DNA from: Oscillospiraceae bacterium MB08-C2-2
GTDB lineage: Bacteria > Bacillota > Clostridia > Oscillospirales > Ruminococcaceae
DNA length: 64,000 nt
Direction: 5' to 3'
Assembly (NCBI GenBank): GCA_035621215.1
Contig: CP141729.1
Coordinates: 1,386,944-1,450,943, forward strand
The notes below the pieces were generated by a model. That model was not told where the DNA came from. It did no database searches and saw only the letters and a list, made by a program, of their open reading frames with translations. Positions 49,006-58,162 of the stretch are shown in pieces. Each line of letters begins with the position of its first letter. Position 1 is the stretch's first letter. Both the position numbers and the translations under genes were made by a program.

Positions 49006-49383
49006 GTGTTGATAACTTTGGATCTGCAAAGCCGGCTGCCTATTTATGAGCAGCTCAAAAGCAAAATCAGCCAGCTTGTATTGTTGGGCGAGCTGAAACC
49101 GGATGATCAGCTGCCTTCTGTGCGCAGTTTTGCCCGAGAGCTGGGTATCAACCCCAACACGGTTCAAAAAGCTTATCAGGAGCTTGAACGTGAGAAAATC
49201 ATTTATTCCGTGGTGGGTCGGGGCAGCTACATCAGCCCAGATTTTAATCTGAATTTCCAATTGCAGAACAGCCATCTCAACAATATCAAGCAAGCGGTAT
49301 TGCAAGCCAAAAACAGCGGTATCGAAAAGCAAAAAGTTTTTAATGCGGTTGAAGAAGTGTATAAGGAGGAAAAGTGCCTGTGA
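49006..49383 (+). CDS. GntR-family regulator, YtrA type
   Basis: The 125-residue protein has an N-terminal winged helix-turn-helix (about residues 10-75: LPIYEQLKSKISQLVLLGEL, SVRSFARELGINPNTVQKAY) and only a short helical C-terminus, as in the YtrA subfamily. Such repressors control the adjoining ABC exporter operon and often respond to cell-wall stress. The start is GTG at 49006 after AAAGGAGG. It overlaps the ATPase gene by ten bases. Confidence 0.88.
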   Translation: MLITLDLQSRLPIYEQLKSKISQLVLLGELKPDDQLPSVRSFARELGINPNTVQKAYQELEREKIIYSVVGRGSYISPDFNLNFQLQNSHLNNIKQAVLQAKNSGIEKQKVFNAVEEVYKEEKCL

Positions 49384-50279
49384 TACAGACAATCGGCCTT
49401 ACCAAAAAATTTGGCAGCGTAACGGCACTGGATGATTTTTCTACGACTATTAAGGAAGGCTCCATCTACGGCTTGGTGGGCTCCAACGGTTCCGGTAAAT
49501 CCACGCTGCTGCGGCTTATCAGCGGAATTTACCGGCCGGATAGCGGTCGCGTTCAGCTGGATGGAAAGGATGTTTTTGAAAATCCCACTGTTAAAAATCG
49601 GATTTTTCTTGTATCCGATGATCTCTACTTTTTGCCCCAAGCCACAATGAACGATATGGCAAAATTTTATTCCACCCTTTTTTCCAGCTACAGCGCCGAG
49701 ACCTACCAAAACATTTGCTCCCGGTTTCCTATTGATGCCAACGCCCGAATCAACACCTTCTCTAAAGGTATGAAACGACAGGTGGCTTTGATATTGGCAC
49801 TGGCCTGCTGCCCTGATGTGCTCCTGCTGGACGAAGCTTTTGACGGGCTTGATCCGGTCATCCGTATTCTGCTGCGTAAAATGCTGGCAGATCAGATTTC
49901 CGAGCGGAATATGTCGGTGGTCATATCCTCCCACAACCTGCGGGAGCTGGAGGACCTATGCGATTTTATGGGTCTATTACATCGGGGCAAAATTATTTTC
50001 GAGCGTGAAATCGACGAAGTCAAGCTGGGCTTCTGCAAGGTGCAGGCCGGTTTCCGTCCCATGGTGGAACCGGAAGCTCTGGATCAGCTGAATATCTTGC
50101 AAAAGGAACAATCCGGCAGTGTGCTCAACTTGATTGTCCGGGGCAACCGGGAAGATATTCTCGCTCATATGGAAACCCTCTCCCCACTTTTTGTGGAGAC
50201 AGTCCCCTTGACTTTGGAGGAAGTATTTGTACAGGAAATGGAGGCAGTTGGCTATGACTACAACAAAATCATATTCTGA
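49374..50279 (+). CDS. ABC transporter ATP-binding protein
   Basis: The 301-residue ATPase has Walker A GSNGSGKST, a changed signature FSKGMKRQV in place of LSGGQ, Walker B VLLLDEAFDGLD and H-loop SSHN, plus a ~75-residue C-terminal extension. This is usual in YtrB-like exporters. The GTG start follows AAGGAGG. It partners with the following large permease, whose start lies 26 bases before its stop. Confidence 0.9.
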   Translation: MPVIQTIGLTKKFGSVTALDDFSTTIKEGSIYGLVGSNGSGKSTLLRLISGIYRPDSGRVQLDGKDVFENPTVKNRIFLVSDDLYFLPQATMNDMAKFYSTLFSSYSAETYQNICSRFPIDANARINTFSKGMKRQVALILALACCPDVLLLDEAFDGLDPVIRILLRKMLADQISERNMSVVISSHNLRELEDLCDFMGLLHRGKIIFEREIDEVKLGFCKVQAGFRPMVEPEALDQLNILQKEQSGSVLNLIVRGNREDILAHMETLSPLFVETVPLTLEEVFVQEMEAVGYDYNKIIF

Positions 50280-52551
50280 AAGCAGCCGGATGAAGTCCCT
50301 GTTCGGTCTTTCTCTTAAACGAAATCTACCCATAGCTCTTGCCTGCCTCATTGCGCTGTTCTTAATTGTGATGCTGCCCTATTTTTCTTTCTCACCCAGT
50401 CACGACTATCTGTTGGATAACCCCTCGGTTTCTCCCGAGCAGCAAACCCAGCTCATCATTAAGCACTACCAGCAAATTTTCTATCTGGGCGCTTATCTCA
50501 ATGAAGTACAGCCGATAATGGTCACCATTGTACTGGCAGCCCTTGCGGTTTTTACAGCAATTTACAACGGAAGTTATACTCAGAGTAAAAAACAAACTGA
50601 TTTTTACCATAGTTTGCCAATCCGCAGACCACATCTTTTGGTTACCAACATGCTTTCCAGCAGTTTGGCTGTCCTTGTGCCCTTTGTGGCGGTGATTCTG
50701 ATTACTTCTGCGGCTCAGATTGTAATGTATTCAAGCTTCAACTGCTTTACCAGCTACTATTTCGGCTTTCTGATATCGGATCTGCTGGCCCAGATTATCG
50801 GTTTCTTGGTTGTCTATGCCTTTACCACCTTTATATCGGTGCAGGTTGGAACCATTTTTGATACACTGGCTATCACCGGAGTTTTGGGTATTCTGCCCAT
50901 TGCCCTTTATGTGATTCCCGGCAGCTTCTGGAATTATTACACCTATGGCGCTCAGTTTGATAGCTTTGAACGCTGCTCGCTGCTTTCGCCTTTCACTTTT
51001 TTGTTTGATCGTTTTGTCACCATGGATTATTACAGCGATATAACCACCGTCAACCTAAAGGCTTTAGGTATTGCGGCAGCTCTATGGGCTGTGATTGGCA
51101 TTGTACTTCTCATCGCCTCAATCGTCCTTTATAATAAAAGGAAAAGTGAGATTGCGGAACAAACCGCTCCGAACGATGTGCTGCAAATGATTTCAAAGGC
51201 CTTTGCGGGCTTTTGTGGAGCCTCGCTGTTTCTGGCGATCTTTATGGACCGGGTTCTTGCAGTTAGGCTGCTGGGCATCTTTTTTGGTGCCATTCTTATT
51301 GGAACCATCGCTGAGCTGGTTTTCGGGCGTGGCCTGCGCACCCTGCGCAAAAGCCTGCGTGGAATTGTGATTACAGCGCTTGGGCTCTGCTTTGTTTCGC
51401 TGGCGCTGTTCTTTGATTGGAGCGGTTATGAATCCAAGGTTCCGGCTCCCGAAGCAGTCCAATCGGTCACCATTAATACCCGGGGACGCTTTAACGATCA
51501 ATACGATGGCGAAGACGTGATTACCCTCACCGACCCCACCACCATTGCCATTCTAACCGGCACTCACCAGACGGCCGTGGATCGTTATAAGGAATCCGAT
51601 ACCTCCAAAGAAGATCTCTATTCCCTCAATGATTTTAATTATAACAATCTTGTGCTGGAATATCACATGACCAACGGACAAACCATGAAGCGCACTTACG
51701 ACGTACTTCATCGGGATGCCTCCGCCAGCCTTGTGGCTCTTGAGGCACAAGATGATTTCATTGAAGCCATGCATCCGGTGTTCCCCATGACAGAAGATAA
51801 ACTGCGTAAAATCACTGTTTCCAACCGGGTGTTCCCCCAGATCAACCATACTTTAATGCCCACTGCGGCTCAGTCAAAGGAGCTTTTGGAGGCATTGCGG
51901 CTGGATCTTCTCAATGAGCCCCTCGCGGAAATCACCAACCCCTCCGAGTCTGCTGTGGGATATATTAACCTAAGCTATAAAGTTTTGGAAGAGCAGTTGG
52001 GTCGCCGCCGGAATTATTATGCCAACTACGACAAGGATCGGGTTTGCGATATTCTGATCACCCCCACCTATACCAACACACTAAGCTGGCTGAAAAAATA
52101 TGACCTAATGCAATATATGGCCATGCCCGAAACCATAGAGAAGGCTTATGTGGTATCCAGTGAATGGGCTTCTTATTATTCTGATAACCAAATTAACACA
52201 ATTTCTGCCTATCAGGATTACAGGGGTGAGGAATATCCCTATATCGCCAAGGCTTTGGAAGAGGCTTCTTTGAGCGGAAGCAATAAGGAAGATCTGGCCT
52301 TTATTGTGGTCACCGATCCGGCAGAAATGCAGCATATGTTGGATAAGGCCCGCAATCAGGTTTTCATTGAAGCCCCCAAGGATACTCCTGCTTCTGCGGA
52401 TCATGTTCTGGTCCTTTTCCAAAACGAGGGCCGTGTTTCTTCCTACAGCTATCTGGCTGTAAAAGACCTGCCGGCATCTGCGGCGGCACAGCTGGATACT
52501 CTCTATCGTGAAATAGACGATAAGCCTTACGGGGTCACCTATGAGAGATAA
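50254..52551 (+). CDS. ABC-2-type permease with large extracytoplasmic domain (YtrC/D-like)
   Basis: The 765-residue protein has an N-terminal half with about ten membrane segments (LALACLIALFLIVMLPY-type start, then a TQSKKQTDFYHSLPIRR loop typical of YtrC/D-like permeases). From about residue 400 onward there is a soluble domain of ~360 residues with no recognised motif. The ATG at 50254 follows GGAGG. Paired with the ATPase and GntR repressor, it forms a single exporter. The substrate is unknown, with antimicrobial or lipid-linked compounds the usual suggestion for this type. Confidence 0.82.
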   Translation: MTTTKSYSESSRMKSLFGLSLKRNLPIALACLIALFLIVMLPYFSFSPSHDYLLDNPSVSPEQQTQLIIKHYQQIFYLGAYLNEVQPIMVTIVLAALAVFTAIYNGSYTQSKKQTDFYHSLPIRRPHLLVTNMLSSSLAVLVPFVAVILITSAAQIVMYSSFNCFTSYYFGFLISDLLAQIIGFLVVYAFTTFISVQVGTIFDTLAITGVLGILPIALYVIPGSFWNYYTYGAQFDSFERCSLLSPFTFLFDRFVTMDYYSDITTVNLKALGIAAALWAVIGIVLLIASIVLYNKRKSEIAEQTAPNDVLQMISKAFAGFCGASLFLAIFMDRVLAVRLLGIFFGAILIGTIAELVFGRGLRTLRKSLRGIVITALGLCFVSLALFFDWSGYESKVPAPEAVQSVTINTRGRFNDQYDGEDVITLTDPTTIAILTGTHQTAVDRYKESDTSKEDLYSLNDFNYNNLVLEYHMTNGQTMKRTYDVLHRDASASLVALEAQDDFIEAMHPVFPMTEDKLRKITVSNRVFPQINHTLMPTAAQSKELLEALRLDLLNEPLAEITNPSESAVGYINLSYKVLEEQLGRRRNYYANYDKDRVCDILITPTYTNTLSWLKKYDLMQYMAMPETIEKAYVVSSEWASYYSDNQINTISAYQDYRGEEYPYIAKALEEASLSGSNKEDLAFIVVTDPAEMQHMLDKARNQVFIEAPKDTPASADHVLVLFQNEGRVSSYSYLAVKDLPASAAAQLDTLYREIDDKPYGVTYER

Positions 52552-52759
52552 GGCCATTTAGTAATCAAATCCATTGGAAATAACAGCGTTCTGCCTTATG
52601 CAGGGCGCTGTTTATCTGCGGAATATAAGCTTCTTTGCTTCCCCACCGGGTATACGCCAAATTTCTCCTGCAAAGTTTGGCAGGCAAATAGAAAAAAGGG
52701 GCTTTTCTTTCGGGTGAAATTATAGTATACTATGCAATAGCTTGTCTGTTGCGAAAAAA

Positions 52760-52798
52760 AGAGACCGGCTCCCCCTTGGAGGAGTCTGGTCTTTTTGA
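52760..52798 (+). terminator. Imperfect hairpin with T-run ahead of the DUF4364 gene
   Basis: AGACCGGCTCC and GGAGTCTGGTCT form an interrupted stem followed by TTTTT. It may end the ABC transcript or act as an attenuator for the next gene. Confidence 0.5.
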
Positions 52799-52823
52799 CA
52801 ATTGGGAATATGAGGTGTTTGTG

Positions 52824-53432
52824 TTGGAATGCGAAGTTTTTACTGCCGGAGTTGAGCCGGGCGCTCCCACAACGGACAATGAGATAAAAATGCTTCTCTG
52901 CTATGTGCTGGATCATGCGGAAGATCCCGTGGCCTTTGCACAACTCAACGAGGGCTTGCAGTCAAGTGGCCTGGTAAACTATTTTGAACTTGTGGAAACG
53001 CTCGGTGAACTCTCGGCTTTGGGCCACATTGTGGTGAGTGAAGGAAAATACGGGGAAGAGCTGTATCAAATTGCTCCTTCCGGAAGAGATATGGCCAAGG
53101 CCTTTACCTCCAATATTCCTTACACAGTGAAGGAAAAAGCGGTAAGGGAATGCAAGAAGGCCCTTAAACGCCGCAAGCGTGCCTCTGAGGTAACAGTCAA
53201 AATACAAAGAGTGGATGATGGTTTTAAAGTCACTTTGGGTATCCCGGATGCCACCGGTACCGATTTTATTAAGCTTTCACTTTTTTTACCCAATGAACGG
53301 CAATGTGCCGTTGTGAAGCAGAAGTTTCTCAATGATCCTGAATTTATCTACAAGAGCATTATGTCCCTGCTGATGGGCGATAGCCATGTAGTGGGCAGTT
53401 TGATGCCCAACCCGGAAAAGCTGTTCGATTGA
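52824..53432 (+). CDS. DUF4364-family protein
   Basis: The 202-residue protein matches the DUF4364 group of clostridial proteins. It has an N-terminal winged-helix-like part (TDNEIKMLLCYVLDHAEDPV, LVNYFELVETLGELSALGHI), a basic region (KALKRRKRASEVTVKIQ) and a C-terminal beta domain. A transcriptional role is likely from the fold but not known. TTG at 52824 is preferred because GAGGTG lies six bases upstream. The ATG at 52749 would place the hairpin inside the coding region. Confidence 0.7.
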   Translation: MECEVFTAGVEPGAPTTDNEIKMLLCYVLDHAEDPVAFAQLNEGLQSSGLVNYFELVETLGELSALGHIVVSEGKYGEELYQIAPSGRDMAKAFTSNIPYTVKEKAVRECKKALKRRKRASEVTVKIQRVDDGFKVTLGIPDATGTDFIKLSLFLPNERQCAVVKQKFLNDPEFIYKSIMSLLMGDSHVVGSLMPNPEKLFD

Positions 53433-53451
53433 ATTGCACTGCGTTTGATGC

Positions 53452-53498
53452 AAGCAGCCCGCTCCCAACACTTTTCTTGTTGGAAGCGGGCTGCTTTT
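53452..53498 (+). terminator. Terminator of the DUF4364 gene
   Basis: AAGCAGCCCGCT-CCCAACA (53452-53470) pairs with TGTTGG-AAGCGGGCTGCTT (53478-53496) with one internal mismatch, followed by TT. Confidence 0.8.
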
Positions 53499-53533
53499 CG
53501 TTGCGCCTTCTCTATAGCCATAACGATTTACTA

Positions 53534-53791
53534 TAATGTCCACTGAACAAATGCGCTTTGCGAAGCGCATTTGCAAACAGAGCAATTTCCGCTCTGTTTG
53601 ACGGCAAAACAGGCTTGTTTTGCCGTTTCAGATACATTGATTGACTTCCTGAAAGCATTTGCGGACACACGCCACAAATCCTTTGTGTAAGGTTTTTGGC
53701 CGAATACGGCAAAAACCTTACACCTAAACAATTTAAAAACACTGTCAAAGTACTGTTGTTGTCGCATTTTTAAATTGTTCAGCAGACATTA
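53534..53791. repeat. Seven-hairpin structured repeat element, copy 2
   Basis: This 258-bp copy has the same ends (TAATGTCCACTGAACAA at 53534-53550; TTGTTCAGCAGACATTA at 53775-53791) and the same order of hairpins as copy 1. The first 50 bases are identical to it. Many differences fall in loops or keep the pairing: GTGCAA/TTGCAC in copy 1 is GTGTAA/TTACAC here, and CAATTC/GAATTG is CAATTT/AAATTG. It abuts the stop codon of the HD-domain gene on its right. Confidence 0.9.
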
Positions 53792-54376
53792 CTATAAAGC
53801 CTGCATGGCCTGTATAATCTCTTCCTCGCAGCTGCGCATGGCAAGGATGGTTTTTTCAAGCAGTTCATCCAGCTCCCAGCCCAGCATACTGGCACCCCGC
53901 TCAATAACCTCCCGGGAGCAGCCCGCTGCAAAGGCAGGGGTCTTATACTTTTTCTTCAGGGATTTCAGCTCCATATCCTGCACACTTTTGGAAGGGCGCA
54001 TCCGAGCCGCCGCTCCGATCAGGCCAGTAAGCTCATCCACAGCGTATAAAACCTTTTCCATCTGGTGCTCAGGCTTAATATCCACAGTCAGCCCATAGCC
54101 ATGGCTGCAAACAGCGTGGATCAGCTCTTCCCCTGCGCCGGCCTCCCGCAAAAGCTCCGATGCCTTTATGCAGTGTTCCTGTGGGAACTGCTCAAAATCC
54201 ACATCATGCAAAAGCCCAACCAGCCCCCAGAAATCAGCCTCCTGGTCGCAGCCAAGCTGAGAAGCATACCACTGCATGGTGCCCTCTAAGGTCAGGGCAT
54301 GCTGAAGATGGAAAGGCTCTTTGTTATACTTTTTCAGAAGCTCCCACGCTTCTTCTCTTGTCAATCCTGCGTTCAT
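53792..54376 (-). CDS. HD-domain protein
   Basis: The 194-residue protein has the HD hydrolase pattern (His in HALTLEGTMQW, HD in GLLHDVDFEQFPQEH, His in VCSHGY, later Asp in AVDELTGL). It is the type of small HD phosphohydrolase annotated as hydrolase or HDIG protein. The substrate is unknown. The ATG at 54376 follows GGGGGA. It is downstream of the ZIP transporter gene by 51 bases on the same strand. Its stop codon directly touches the repeat element. Confidence 0.82.
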   Translation of the reverse strand: MNAGLTREEAWELLKKYNKEPFHLQHALTLEGTMQWYASQLGCDQEADFWGLVGLLHDVDFEQFPQEHCIKASELLREAGAGEELIHAVCSHGYGLTVDIKPEHQMEKVLYAVDELTGLIGAAARMRPSKSVQDMELKSLKKKYKTPAFAAGCSREVIERGASMLGWELDELLEKTILAMRSCEEEIIQAMQAL

Positions 54377-54427
54377 CACAATCCCCCATTTTGTTGTCTT
54401 TTCTGCAACGCTCACTTCCAGCAAGCA

Positions 54428-55234
54428 TTATCCTAAAGCCACATCCAAAATCATCATAATGGCAAAGCCTAACATGGTACCCAGTGTGGAAAGATCGGTG
54501 TTATCCCCCACCTGCGATTCGGGAATCAGCTCCTCCACCACCACATAAATCATAGCACCAGCGGCAAAAGCCAGAGCATAGGGCAGAATCGGGGTAATCA
54601 CGGTCACCAAAAGAGCCCCTACCACTGCAAAAACCGGCTCGACAAAACCGGAAAGCTGGCCATACCAAAAGCTTTTGGCTCGGCTCATACCTTCAGTTCG
54701 CAGGGGAATGGAAATAGCGGCCCCTTCGGGGAAGTTTTGCAGCCCAATACCAAGGGCAAGGGTTAATGCTGAAACCAGCGCACCTGTATCTCCTTTAGCA
54801 ATGGCGCCAAAGGCAACACCCACGGCCAATCCCTCGGGAATGTTATGAATGGTAATGGATAGAATAAGAAGAGCACTGCGGCTCAGATTGGTTTTAACTC
54901 CTTCGGTCTTGCTGGCAGGAAGACCCAGATGCAGGTGAGGAACCACCTTATCCACGCCCCACAGAAACACGCCGCCCAACAAAAAGCCGACCAGCGCCGG
55001 CACAAAGGAAAAGCGCCCCATCCCCTCACTCATCTCAATGGCCGGAGCCAAAAGAGACCAAAAGCTTGCGGCAATCATAACACCAGCCGCAAAGCCCAGC
55101 ATAACGTGGGTAACCCGTTTATTTAGTTGTTTAAAAAAGAAAACCAGCGCCGCACCCAAAGCCGTAACGCCCCAAGTGAATATTCCGGCTATGCCAGCCA
55201 TCGCCACGGGATTAAGCCCAGAAAAAGCATTCAC
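54428..55234 (-). CDS. ZIP-family metal transporter (GufA-like)
   Basis: The 268-residue protein has eight membrane segments and the two metal-site motifs of ZIP transporters, HNIPEGLAVGVAFG and QNFPEGAAISIPLR, with a cytoplasmic loop between segments three and four (LHLGLPASKTEGVK). GufA-like ZIPs import zinc, iron or manganese. The GTG at 55234 is chosen because a full AAGGAGGTG precedes it. It diverges from a DtxR-type regulator gene, which suggests metal control of the transporter (inference). Confidence 0.88.
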   Translation of the reverse strand: MNAFSGLNPVAMAGIAGIFTWGVTALGAALVFFFKQLNKRVTHVMLGFAAGVMIAASFWSLLAPAIEMSEGMGRFSFVPALVGFLLGGVFLWGVDKVVPHLHLGLPASKTEGVKTNLSRSALLILSITIHNIPEGLAVGVAFGAIAKGDTGALVSALTLALGIGLQNFPEGAAISIPLRTEGMSRAKSFWYGQLSGFVEPVFAVVGALLVTVITPILPYALAFAAGAMIYVVVEELIPESQVGDNTDLSTLGTMLGFAIMMILDVALG

Positions 55235-55438
55235 TGCCAACACCTCCTTCAGCATTTGTTTTTGCTGCTTAGAATCAAACCATTCTATATGTTTTTAGTA
55301 TAACTCATATCTTCTTATTTTGCAAAACTCTGCTCATATTTTTGTTAAATAAAAACAAAGCGGAATATTCTAAAGAAGAGCAATTGACACCACCCGCAAA
55401 ATGTCCTCCCACGGAATCCACCTGCCTATACAAATGAC

Positions 55439-55467
55439 TGTACATAAGTGTATAAATGTGCTATACT
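55439..55467 (+). promoter_or_regulatory. Promoter of the DtxR-type regulator
   Basis: TGTACA (55439-55444) and TATACT (55462-55467) are 17 bases apart. Transcription would start near 55474, giving a leader of about 140 nt. Confidence 0.65.
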
Positions 55468-55478
55468 TACAATAGAAT

Positions 55479-55561
55479 AACGGCAATTGCCTGTGGGTTT
55501 GCATCAAAACATGCATTATAGAAAGACCCACACCTGTATAAACAAAAGCCCGGCTGCCGTT
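55479..55561 (+). ncRNA. Structured leader ahead of the DtxR-type gene
   Basis: AACGGCA (55479-55485) pairs with TGCCGTT (55555-55561) and encloses TGTGGGT/ACCCACA (55492-55498, 55526-55532). That in turn encloses TGCAT/ATGCA (55500-55504, 55511-55515). No T-run follows directly. Nested helices in a regulator's leader could be a cis-regulatory RNA. It does not match the yybP-ykoY manganese motif as I know it. Confidence 0.4.
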
Positions 55562-55612
55562 TTGCCCTGGCTGCCGCCATGGGTCACTTTATTATAGCAA
55601 AGGGGTGTCACT

Positions 55613-56005
55613 ATGGAAATTACGCTTCGGGAGGCCAGCGAAAACTATCTGGAAACCATTCTCCGTTTAGAGGACGAAAACCGCAGTGTCCGCTCTATTG
55701 ATGTGGCCACTGCCATGGAGGTTTCCCGTCCCAGTGTCAACAAGGCCATCGGCGTACTCAAAAAGGCTGAGATGGTTGAGCAGCAGCCTTATGGCCGCAT
55801 TATACTTACAGAAAAAGGCCGCTGCAAAGCTATGGAGGTTACCCACCGCCACAAGCTGCTGAAGGGCTTTTTGATCAACATCCTCAAGGTGGAGGAGCCA
55901 ACCGCGGATAACGAAGCCTGCCGTATGGAGCACGTAATCAGCGACGATACCTTAAACAAGCTTGCCAAATTTGTGGAAAGCCTTTCTTCTGCGGAAGAAA
56001 AATAA
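55613..56005 (+). CDS. DtxR/MntR-family metal-dependent regulator
   Basis: The 130-residue protein has the N-terminal winged helix of DtxR/MntR repressors (SENYLETILRLEDENRSVRS, VATAMEVSRPSVNKAIGVLK) and a short metal-binding dimerisation domain (HRHKLLKGFLI, then EACRMEHVISDDTLNKL). The SH3-like third domain is absent, as in MntR. It senses Mn2+ or Fe2+ in known cases. The divergent ZIP gene is a likely target. AAGGGGTG precedes the ATG. Confidence 0.88.
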   Translation: MEITLREASENYLETILRLEDENRSVRSIDVATAMEVSRPSVNKAIGVLKKAEMVEQQPYGRIILTEKGRCKAMEVTHRHKLLKGFLINILKVEEPTADNEACRMEHVISDDTLNKLAKFVESLSSAEEK

Positions 56006-56219
56006 AGGTTGGCAGAAAGCCTCTGCATTTTTGGCCCCGATGGTCTGAACTCTGTTTGCAACCCAACATTTATAAGTTTTGTATAGGCTGTTTTCAGGCA
56101 GGCGATTGTAGCACACATCGCCTGCCTTTGTTTTGTAGGCAATGCAATTTTGGTGTATCTTTCCCGGCTTGGATGGCAAGGATACCTTAATTCTGTCGAA
56201 AGGTGGAGGTGAACTGAAT

Positions 56220-57581
56220 ATGGACATTCGGGAGCCTTTTGCCCTTCCCCCCGATGTAAAAATGGTGCTGGATACCCTGGAAGCGGCAGGCTTTGAGGCC
56301 TTTATCGTGGGTGGCTGTGTGCGGGATCGGCTTTTGGGTAAAAGCCCTCACGACTGGGATATCTGCACCAATGCCCAGCCGGGAGAGATCATTGCCTGTT
56401 TCGGTAAAAACCGGATTATCCCCACCGGAATCACCCATGGCACCGTAACCCTTATCGCACCCGAAATGCCTCTCGAAATTACCACCTACCGTGTGGATGG
56501 CCGCTATCTGGATTCCCGCCACCCTGAGCAGGTGAATTTTACCGGCCTCCTGCAGGAAGACCTTGCCCGGCGGGATTTTACAGTCAACGCCATGGCCTAT
56601 AGCCCAACTCGGGGCCTGATTGACCTGTTCGGCGGCCGGGAGGACTTGGCTCATGGCATTCTGCGCACAGTGGGCAGTCCAAAGGAACGCTTTGAAGAAG
56701 ATGCCCTGCGCATTCTGCGTTTGTTCCGCTTTGAGGCAAAGCTGGATTTTACCCCGGAGCCGGAAACGCTGGCAGGAGCCATAATCTGCCGGGATGGGCT
56801 TTCTCACATTTCATGGGAGCGCAAGGCGGCGGAGCTTTCCGCTATTTTGCTCTCTCCCTACCCCCGCAAGGGTTTGGAGAGAATGATTGAAACCGGCGCC
56901 ATGGAGTTTGTTCTACCCGAATGGGCTCCCTGCCGGGGCTTTGACCAGCGCAACCACCACCACAGCCTGCTTTTGGACGAGCATATTCTGAAAACGGTGG
57001 AATGCTCCCCTTGCAGTCTGGTGGAACGCCTTTGTATGCTGTGCCACGATTTGGGCAAGCCTCAGTCTTTCACCACTTCACAGGATGGTGAAGGCCATTT
57101 CTACGGTCACGCCGAAATTGGTGAAGAAATCACCCGCACAGCGCTCACCCGCCTGCGCTACCCCACCGCTTTGGTGGAACGTGTGGCCCGATTGGTGGGA
57201 CTGCATTCCATTACGCTGGAGCCCAACCCCCGCCAGCTTCGGCGGCTGCTTTCCAAGCTGGGTGAGGAGGGGGTGCATCAGCTTCTGGAGGTGCAGAAGG
57301 CCGATACCATGGCAAAGGCTCCCCGGTATATTCAGCCCCGCCTAAAGGTGCTGGCAGCCGCTCAGCGGACGCTGGAGGAGATTATTGCGGCCAAGCACTG
57401 TATTTCCCTCTCTGACCTGAAAGTGGATGGAAACCGCCTTATGGCCGCTCTGGGGCTCCCCCCCGGACCGGAGATCGGCAAGCTCTTGCAGGCCCTGCTG
57501 GCACAGGTTCTGGAAGACCCCTCTATGAACGAGGAACAGGTTCTGCTGGAAACCGCCAAAAGGCTCAAGGGCGACGACTAA
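56220..57581 (+). CDS. cca: tRNA nucleotidyltransferase (CCA-adding type) with HD domain
   Basis: The 453-residue protein is a class II tRNA nucleotidyltransferase: GGCVRDRLLGKSPHDWDICT holds the glycine loop and catalytic DxD pair, and RRDFTVNAMAYSP and EEDALRILRLFRFEAKL are the family's B and C motifs. An HD phosphohydrolase domain follows (HDLGKPQSF). It builds or repairs the 3' CCA of tRNAs, although the tRNA-Cys gene here encodes its CCA. The ATG at 56220 follows GGTGGAGG. Confidence 0.93.
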   Translation: MDIREPFALPPDVKMVLDTLEAAGFEAFIVGGCVRDRLLGKSPHDWDICTNAQPGEIIACFGKNRIIPTGITHGTVTLIAPEMPLEITTYRVDGRYLDSRHPEQVNFTGLLQEDLARRDFTVNAMAYSPTRGLIDLFGGREDLAHGILRTVGSPKERFEEDALRILRLFRFEAKLDFTPEPETLAGAIICRDGLSHISWERKAAELSAILLSPYPRKGLERMIETGAMEFVLPEWAPCRGFDQRNHHHSLLLDEHILKTVECSPCSLVERLCMLCHDLGKPQSFTTSQDGEGHFYGHAEIGEEITRTALTRLRYPTALVERVARLVGLHSITLEPNPRQLRRLLSKLGEEGVHQLLEVQKADTMAKAPRYIQPRLKVLAAAQRTLEEIIAAKHCISLSDLKVDGNRLMAALGLPPGPEIGKLLQALLAQVLEDPSMNEEQVLLETAKRLKGDD

Positions 57582-57607
57582 GCCCATCGCTTTACCTATA
57601 AAACAGC

Positions 57608-57649
57608 AAAAAGCCCGGAGCAAGGAATCAACCTTGCTCCGGGCTTTTT
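57608..57649. terminator. Bidirectional terminator between cca and the aryl-pyruvate operon
   Basis: An 18-bp stem (57608-57625 with 57632-57649) includes the A and T tracts, GC core GCCCGGAGCAAGG, loop AATCAA. Confidence 0.93.
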
Positions 57650-57671
57650 CAGCAGAGATACTCCGCCTTAC

Positions 57672-58103
57672 TTACATATGGTAAACATCTTCTGCATGCA
57701 GAAGCTTGATGCCTTTTTCCTCAAGAACCCGGACACTGCCGTCGATATCCTCGGTGCGCAGAATCACAAAGGCCTCCCGATCGGTGCGGCTGATAAAGGC
57801 ATACATATATTCAATGGAGATTTCGGCATCGGACATAACCTGAACAGCCTTTGAAAATGCGCCGGGCTGATCGGGGATGCCCACCGCAATAACATCGGTG
57901 AGAGAAACGGTCATGCCCGCTTCCTTCAAAGCCTTGATGGCATCGTCCGGGCGATCCACAATCACCCGCAAAATGCCAAAATCGCTGGTATCAGCAATGG
58001 ATAAGGCGCGGATGTCGATGCCCGCTTTGCCTATAATATCCGTAATCTGAGCCAGCCTGCCCAACTTATTTTCTACAAAAACTGAAATCTGTTTGATAAT
58101 CAC
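57672..58103 (-). CDS. Tandem ACT-domain protein
   Basis: The 143-residue protein is two ACT domains in a row (IKQISVFVENKLGRLAQITD at the start; VIAVGIPDQPGAFSKAVQVM in the second), with no catalytic domain. ACT pairs bind amino acids. Genes like this regularly accompany phenylacetate-CoA ligase and IorAB genes and may sense aromatic amino acids (inference). The start is GTG at 58103 after AAAAGGAGG. It is the last gene of the operon. Confidence 0.88.
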   Translation of the reverse strand: MIIKQISVFVENKLGRLAQITDIIGKAGIDIRALSIADTSDFGILRVIVDRPDDAIKALKEAGMTVSLTDVIAVGIPDQPGAFSKAVQVMSDAEISIEYMYAFISRTDREAFVILRTEDIDGSVRVLEEKGIKLLHAEDVYHM

Positions 58104-58162
58104 GGGGTTGACCTCCTTTTATTATGAGCGTTAACCGCTCTATGGTTTTTACTGCGCCAAAC

